From: Treponema parvum
GTDB taxonomy: Bacteria; Spirochaetota; Spirochaetia; Treponematales; Treponemataceae
Assembly (NCBI RefSeq): GCF_017893945.1
Contig: NZ_CP054257.1
Span: 1,984,001 to 2,048,000, forward strand
Direction: 5' to 3'
DNA length: 64,000 nt
Shown here: piece by piece, positions 60,437 through 64,000 of the stretch
Position numbering within the stretch: the stretch's first letter is position 1
Layout: every line of letters starts with the position of its first letter
Position numbers and translations under genes: made by a program
Notes under the pieces: model-generated
Databases searched by the model: none
Told to the model about the DNA's origin: nothing
Seen by the model: only the letters and a program-made list of their open reading frames with translations

Positions 60437-61534
60437 ATGGATAAAGACCGCTCCGACTCGATTAAAGAAGAATTGGCGGAAATAGAAGCCGAATTGGACA
60501 AAGCCTTGCCTCAGACATACACGCGGGAATGGAAAAACGAATCTTTTTTGTCGATCCCCGATTGTGTTTCGCCTTCGCATTTAAATGCGCTGACAATTCC
60601 GTGCAGAGAACTTTTAAAACTCGGCGGCAAACGCTGGCGGCCGCTGTTGCTTATCCTGTGTGCAAAAATTACGGCGGAACATACGGCGAAAAAAGATCCT
60701 GAAGCAAAAAAAAATATTATGAAAAATGCCCGTCACATCGTTCCTCTGGTAGAATTTGTGCACACGGCAAGTCTTATCCATGACGACATTGAAGACGCCT
60801 CCGAAATGCGGCGCGGCAAACCTGCGGCGCACATAACTTTCGGAATCGACACGGCGATAAACGCCGCGTCATGGCTTTATTTTGAAGCGGCGGTATGCGT
60901 TAACACCCTTCAAGCTCCGGAACACATAAAAAACAGACTGTTCCGATTATACACGCAGGAACTTCGCCGCCTGCACTTAGGACAGGCGATGGACATACTT
61001 TGGCACCGCGAGCCCGGCCTTATTCCTTCTGTCGAAGAATACAAGGCCATGGTTGAAAATAAAACGGGTACATTAGCTTCTCTTGCAGCCCAAGCGGGTA
61101 TAATCGCAGCGGGAGGAGACGAATCCGACGCGGCAAAAGCCGGGAAAATTGCCGCACAGATCGGCATAGGTTTTCAAATCTTAGACGACGTTCAAAACCT
61201 TACCACCGGAAACGCAGGAAAACAAAGAGGGGACGATATTGTAGAAAACAAAAAAAGTCTTCCGGTACTGTTGCACTTGCAAAAGCGCCCCCAAGACAAA
61301 GATCTTATCACCCGGTACATGGCAAGCGCGCGCAAAAACGGAATCGATGACGAATGCGTGGAAAAATGCATATCGCTGCTTGAAAAAAACGGAGCCGTAA
61401 AAGACGCTTACGCCGAAGGGAAAGACCTTGTGAATTTAAAAAGCAGGGAACTGTCGGCCTTGTATTCCGGTCTTGCCGACGACGATTCCGACATCGTAAG
61501 GCTTTTCCGAAATATGATACCGGACATAAAATGA
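60437..61534 (+). CDS. Polyprenyl (geranylgeranyl/farnesyl-type) diphosphate synthase
   Basis: Chain-elongating prenyltransferase. The 365-residue product has the KLGGKRWRPLL IPP-binding motif, the first Asp motif in SLIHDDIEDASEMRRGKPA (about residue 115) and the second at FQILDDVQNLTTGNAGKQRGDD (about 250), where the last Asp of DDxxD is replaced by Asn. Product length cannot be read. It heads an operon with a TPR gene and a RseC-like gene. Confidence 0.88.
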   Translation: MDKDRSDSIKEELAEIEAELDKALPQTYTREWKNESFLSIPDCVSPSHLNALTIPCRELLKLGGKRWRPLLLILCAKITAEHTAKKDPEAKKNIMKNARHIVPLVEFVHTASLIHDDIEDASEMRRGKPAAHITFGIDTAINAASWLYFEAAVCVNTLQAPEHIKNRLFRLYTQELRRLHLGQAMDILWHREPGLIPSVEEYKAMVENKTGTLASLAAQAGIIAAGGDESDAAKAGKIAAQIGIGFQILDDVQNLTTGNAGKQRGDDIVENKKSLPVLLHLQKRPQDKDLITRYMASARKNGIDDECVEKCISLLEKNGAVKDAYAEGKDLVNLKSRELSALYSGLADDDSDIVRLFRNMIPDIK

Positions 61535-61546
61535 TGCGGAGAGCTT

Positions 61547-62083
61547 ATGCTTGAAAATATTGAAACCCTAAACGCGCAGGCGATCAGACTTGCATCGCAG
61601 GGCGACTACAAGGACGCTATAGTCTGTCTCAAACGGGCAATAATAATGGAAACCACGAATCATCTCTTGTGGTTCAATTTGGGAGTAACGTACCGCGATT
61701 CCGGCGACATAAAGCAGGCGCAAGCCGCAGTGGAAAAAGCGCTTGAACTTGATCCTGAAAACACCGAATTTCTGGACACTATGGCCATCCTTTGCAACAC
61801 CGCAAAAGACACCGAATCGGCCATGGCGTACTGCGCGAAAGCTCTGGAAATAGAACCCGAAGACCCCCATCTTTGGAATACGGCGGGCGTGATTTTTTTT
61901 AACCGGCAGGAATACACGGACGCATCGGAAGCTTTTGAACGCGCAGTAACTTTAAATCCATATTATTACGACGCGCTCTATAATCTTCGCGACACATACG
62001 ACGAGTTGGGAAACAGGGCGGGAAAAGCCGACTGCATTGAAAGAATGCGATCTCTAACAAAAGGAGGCGGCGCGGATGCATGA
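61547..62083 (+). CDS. TPR-repeat protein
   Basis: A 178-residue cytoplasmic protein made of four tetratricopeptide repeats (LNAQAIRLASQGDYKDAIVC, LWFNLGVTYRDSGDIKQAQA, MAYCAKALEIEPEDPHLWNT, YYDALYNLRDTYDELGNR). It is probably an adaptor. It follows the prenyl synthase by 12 bp and overlaps the next gene by 8 bp. Confidence 0.85.
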   Translation: MLENIETLNAQAIRLASQGDYKDAIVCLKRAIIMETTNHLLWFNLGVTYRDSGDIKQAQAAVEKALELDPENTEFLDTMAILCNTAKDTESAMAYCAKALEIEPEDPHLWNTAGVIFFNRQEYTDASEAFERAVTLNPYYYDALYNLRDTYDELGNRAGKADCIERMRSLTKGGGADA

Positions 62084-62492
62084 CACGGCTTTAGTGACGG
62101 CGGTTTCAGGAAAAAAGATCACGGTTATTCCTTTAATAAAAGACGCATGTCTAAGCTGCAAAGAAGGATGCGCCAAACGCGGGCACCCTTTCGAAGCGGC
62201 AAACACGAAGGGCTTGCCGCTAAAGGAAGGCTCCATAGTTAAGATAAATTCCGCAAAAAAGCATGAAATTGCTCAAGCCGTTTTTTCGCTGATTTTCCCG
62301 ATTTTTTGCGCCGCAGGAGGATATTTTCTTGCACGGCCTGCCGCAGCAACGTTAGGCAAGACAGCCGCGGCGGAGGGGCTTCAAGCGGGTTTTGTTTTGC
62401 TGGGATTTTCCGCCGCGGCTGCAACTGTATTCTGGCTGAGCAGAAAAAAGATAAAACCCGCTCAACCTGAAATAACGGAAATCTTAAGTTAA
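62076..62492 (+). CDS. RseC/SoxR-reducing-system family protein
   Basis: A 138-residue membrane protein. The N-terminal Cys cluster (DACLSCKEGCAKRG, about residues 24-37) and two helices (residues 66-86 and 104-122) match RseC/MucC. Relatives sit in Rnf- or Rsx-linked redox modules that reduce SoxR or affect sigma-E. It overlaps the TPR gene upstream and the cheB gene tail-to-tail by 9 bp. Confidence 0.82.
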   Translation: MHDTALVTAVSGKKITVIPLIKDACLSCKEGCAKRGHPFEAANTKGLPLKEGSIVKINSAKKHEIAQAVFSLIFPIFCAAGGYFLARPAAATLGKTAAAEGLQAGFVLLGFSAAAATVFWLSRKKIKPAQPEITEILS

Positions 62493-63680
62493 ATGCTCAC
62501 GCGCAAGCGCGCTTATCTCGTCGGCCATTTTCGCAAGCGGAACCTGCTTCTGCACTCCGCCCAATTCCCACGCAACTTTGGGCATGCCGTATACGATGCT
62601 GGATTCTTGGTCTTGACCTAAGGTCCATGCGCCTTCTTTTCGCATTTCGGCAAGCTGGGCGGCTCCGTCTTTGCCCATGCCGGTCATTATCACTCCGAGG
62701 GCGTGGTTTTTATATTCTTTGGCGACGGATTCAAAAAGATAATCTACAGAAGGTCTGTGTCCGTTTCTGTGAGGATCCTTGGAAAGACGGATTTCCGTCC
62801 CCTTAAGCCCGCGAGCTATGCACATCTGATAATCTCCGGGCGCTATATACACGTGTCCGCCTTGAACGAGGTCTCCTTCTTCGGCTTCCTTTACTTCAAG
62901 CGGGCAGATGTTGTTAAGGCTTATGGCAAATTCTTTTGTAAAACCTGCAGGCATGTGCTGAACCACGAGTATAGGCTGTTTTAAATGCGGGTCGATCATT
63001 TTAAATACATCGCGGAGCGCATTCGGGCCGCCGGTAGAAATTCCTATGACAATGATATCTATGCGATCTCCATTGCGGACGGGCGTAATTGTAGCCGCGG
63101 TTTTGACTTCCGCAGGCGCCTTCCATGAAAAAGAAAACGGTTTAGCCGGTTCTGCAGGCTTTTGCGGCGCAGCGGCGGCGCCTTTCTTTTCTATGACAAG
63201 CTGTTCGGCCCTTTTTAACTTCATCTGCTGATGAAAAAAATCTACGGGATAAACTTTTTTCCCTTGTCTGGCAGCATACGGATTTCCGTAAGAAGCGAGC
63301 ATTTCCACAAGGTTTTCGGCAATCCCCGAAAGGTCGGCCGATATGGATCCGTTCGGCTTGGTGATGAAATCGCTCGCTCCCAATTCAAGGCACTGCATGG
63401 TAACTGCGGCGCCCTTAGTCGCGACGCTTGAAAGTATTATTACGGGAATATCCCAGCGGCGCGCTTTGCGTTCCTTCAAAAATTGCACGCCGTCCATCAC
63501 GGGCATTTCAATATCAAGCACCATAATGTCAGGCTTCATTTCGGGAATCCGCTCAAGAGCGATCTCGCCGTTCATAGCTTTGGCGCACACTTTCATCCCT
63601 TCGGTATTATCGATAATACGCGAGATCAAATTTCTCATTAACGCTGAATCGTCACAAACAAGAACGGATATATCATCCAT
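62484..63680 (-). CDS. cheB: Chemotaxis protein-glutamate methylesterase CheB
   Basis: Demethylates and deamidates chemoreceptors; activated by CheA phosphorylation. The 398-residue product has a receiver domain with Asp56 (MVLDIEMPVMDG) and acidic pair Asp10-Asp11, a 60-residue linker, and the esterase domain with GISTGGPNALRD (catalytic Ser), VVQHMPAGFT (His) and MTGMGKDGA (Asp). GAGGG lies upstream of ATG 63680. It follows cheR on the same strand. Confidence 0.96.
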   Translation of the reverse strand: MDDISVLVCDDSALMRNLISRIIDNTEGMKVCAKAMNGEIALERIPEMKPDIMVLDIEMPVMDGVQFLKERKARRWDIPVIILSSVATKGAAVTMQCLELGASDFITKPNGSISADLSGIAENLVEMLASYGNPYAARQGKKVYPVDFFHQQMKLKRAEQLVIEKKGAAAAPQKPAEPAKPFSFSWKAPAEVKTAATITPVRNGDRIDIIVIGISTGGPNALRDVFKMIDPHLKQPILVVQHMPAGFTKEFAISLNNICPLEVKEAEEGDLVQGGHVYIAPGDYQMCIARGLKGTEIRLSKDPHRNGHRPSVDYLFESVAKEYKNHALGVIMTGMGKDGAAQLAEMRKEGAWTLGQDQESSIVYGMPKVAWELGGVQKQVPLAKMADEISALAREHLT

Positions 63681-63827
63681 AATTTTAAGCCCTCTTTACA
63701 ACTAAAATCTTGCTCCTTCTGTAACATAATTGCAAAGAAAAAACAAGACGACGTTAAAATTCAAGACCGCTATGCGACCCGTCCGGTGATAAGCCCGCCG
63801 GCAGGCTACATACAAATTTTCGAGTGT

Positions 63828-64000
63828 TTATTTTATATTTTTTTGATACAAACAAGCCCAGTCCGTTTTCAGAAATTCAAATTTTGTATCCATGCCGAAC
63901 AAAGATTCCGAATGTCCTATAAAAAGATAGGAATGCGGAAGCAGGGAATTCCAAAATCGGTTTATTACGGCCAATTGGGCGGCTTCGTCAAAATATATCA
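63828..64000 (-). CDS. cheR: Chemotaxis methyltransferase CheR, 3' end
   Basis: The last 57 codons of CheR, cut by the window edge. They read IYFDEAAQLAVINRFWNSLL, then PHSYLFIGHSESLFGMDTKF and a Lys-ended tail. This matches the C-terminal SAM-methyltransferase segment (YFDxxxQ, GYLFxGHSESL). CheR methylates receptor glutamates, opposing CheB; the 147-bp gap to cheB suggests one transcript. Confidence 0.92.
   Translation of the reverse strand, partial: IYFDEAAQLAVINRFWNSLLPHSYLFIGHSESLFGMDTKFEFLKTDWACLYQKNIK

Noticed and set aside
1..64000. CRISPR arrays, prophage or rRNA genes.
   Set aside because: No regularly spaced repeats, phage structural genes or rRNA-like sequence were found. Only single toxin-antitoxin and transposase relics are present.

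Overview
The window reads as a chromosomal segment of a spirochaete, most likely a Treponema. The evidence is a set of treponeme-type families: two DUF5312 proteins, a DUF2259 protein, a UPF0164 outer-membrane protein and a DUF4954 protein. It also carries a large TPR protein resembling periplasmic flagellar collar proteins, an ECF sigma gene overlapping a small membrane-protein gene, metNI without metQ, and cheR followed by cheB. Base composition is moderate, and genes are mostly short operons on both strands separated by hairpin-rich spacers.

Layout. 0.1-9.3 kb: DUF5312 protein, ssb, a U32 peptidase-family protein, a lamin-tail-domain protein, a DUF2259 secreted protein, a polytopic membrane protein and a CTP-transferase/lipid-kinase-like membrane protein. 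9.3-18 kb: the large TPR protein, a CBM48 exported protein, gpsA-ffh and ispH. 18-26.5 kb: a zinc alcohol dehydrogenase, yajC-secD-secF, a membrane diguanylate cyclase and DUF4954. 26.6-31 kb: a very large M16-like protein without the zinc motif, and 5-formyltetrahydrofolate cyclo-ligase. 31-34.6 kb: an accessory island with an orphan BrnA-like fragment, an ATPase fragment, a three-gene cassette (membrane transglutaminase-like protein, 64-residue protein, ADP-ribosylglycohydrolase), vapBC and a tRNA-Asn. 34.6-44 kb: an OmpA-tailed protein with FlgD-like Ig repeats, UPF0164, then the Rnf operon rnfCDGEAB. 44-47.4 kb: alpha/beta hydrolase and flavodoxin, then a gene graveyard (truncated hicA with hicB, a truncated doc with its antitoxin, an internally deleted lysR, a transposase remnant). 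47.4-64 kb: second DUF5312 protein, metI-metN, a thioesterase, a two-TM sensor-like protein with a huge acidic tail, hflX, an HD hydrolase, a FliL-like protein, an ECF sigma operon, a LysM-M23 peptidase, rlmE, a polyprenyl synthase-TPR-RseC operon, cheB and the 3' end of cheR.

How the genes work together. Much of the window is envelope and motility: Sec export (yajC-secDF, ffh), cell-wall remodelling (M23), outer-membrane proteins (OmpA, UPF0164), flagellar accessories (TPR collar candidate, FliL-like) and chemotaxis adaptation (cheR, cheB). Membrane energetics is represented by Rnf, and lipid or isoprenoid supply by gpsA, ispH and the prenyl synthase.

Most interesting signals: (1) the transglutaminase-like/ADP-ribosylglycohydrolase cassette, a candidate undescribed system; (2) a recurrent promoter geometry with the -10 box 6-9 nt before the start codon and no Shine-Dalgarno, implying many leaderless mRNAs; (3) an RnfB consisting only of its N-terminal domain; (4) a 15-C/12-A tract upstream of rnf and a 10-C tract beside the prenyl-synthase promoter, possible phase-variation sites; (5) intergenic elements with compensatory stem changes at convergent gene ends; (6) a 1.1-kb block of broken toxin-antitoxin genes between 19-bp direct repeats. 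All family calls come from reading the translated sequence; no database search was possible.
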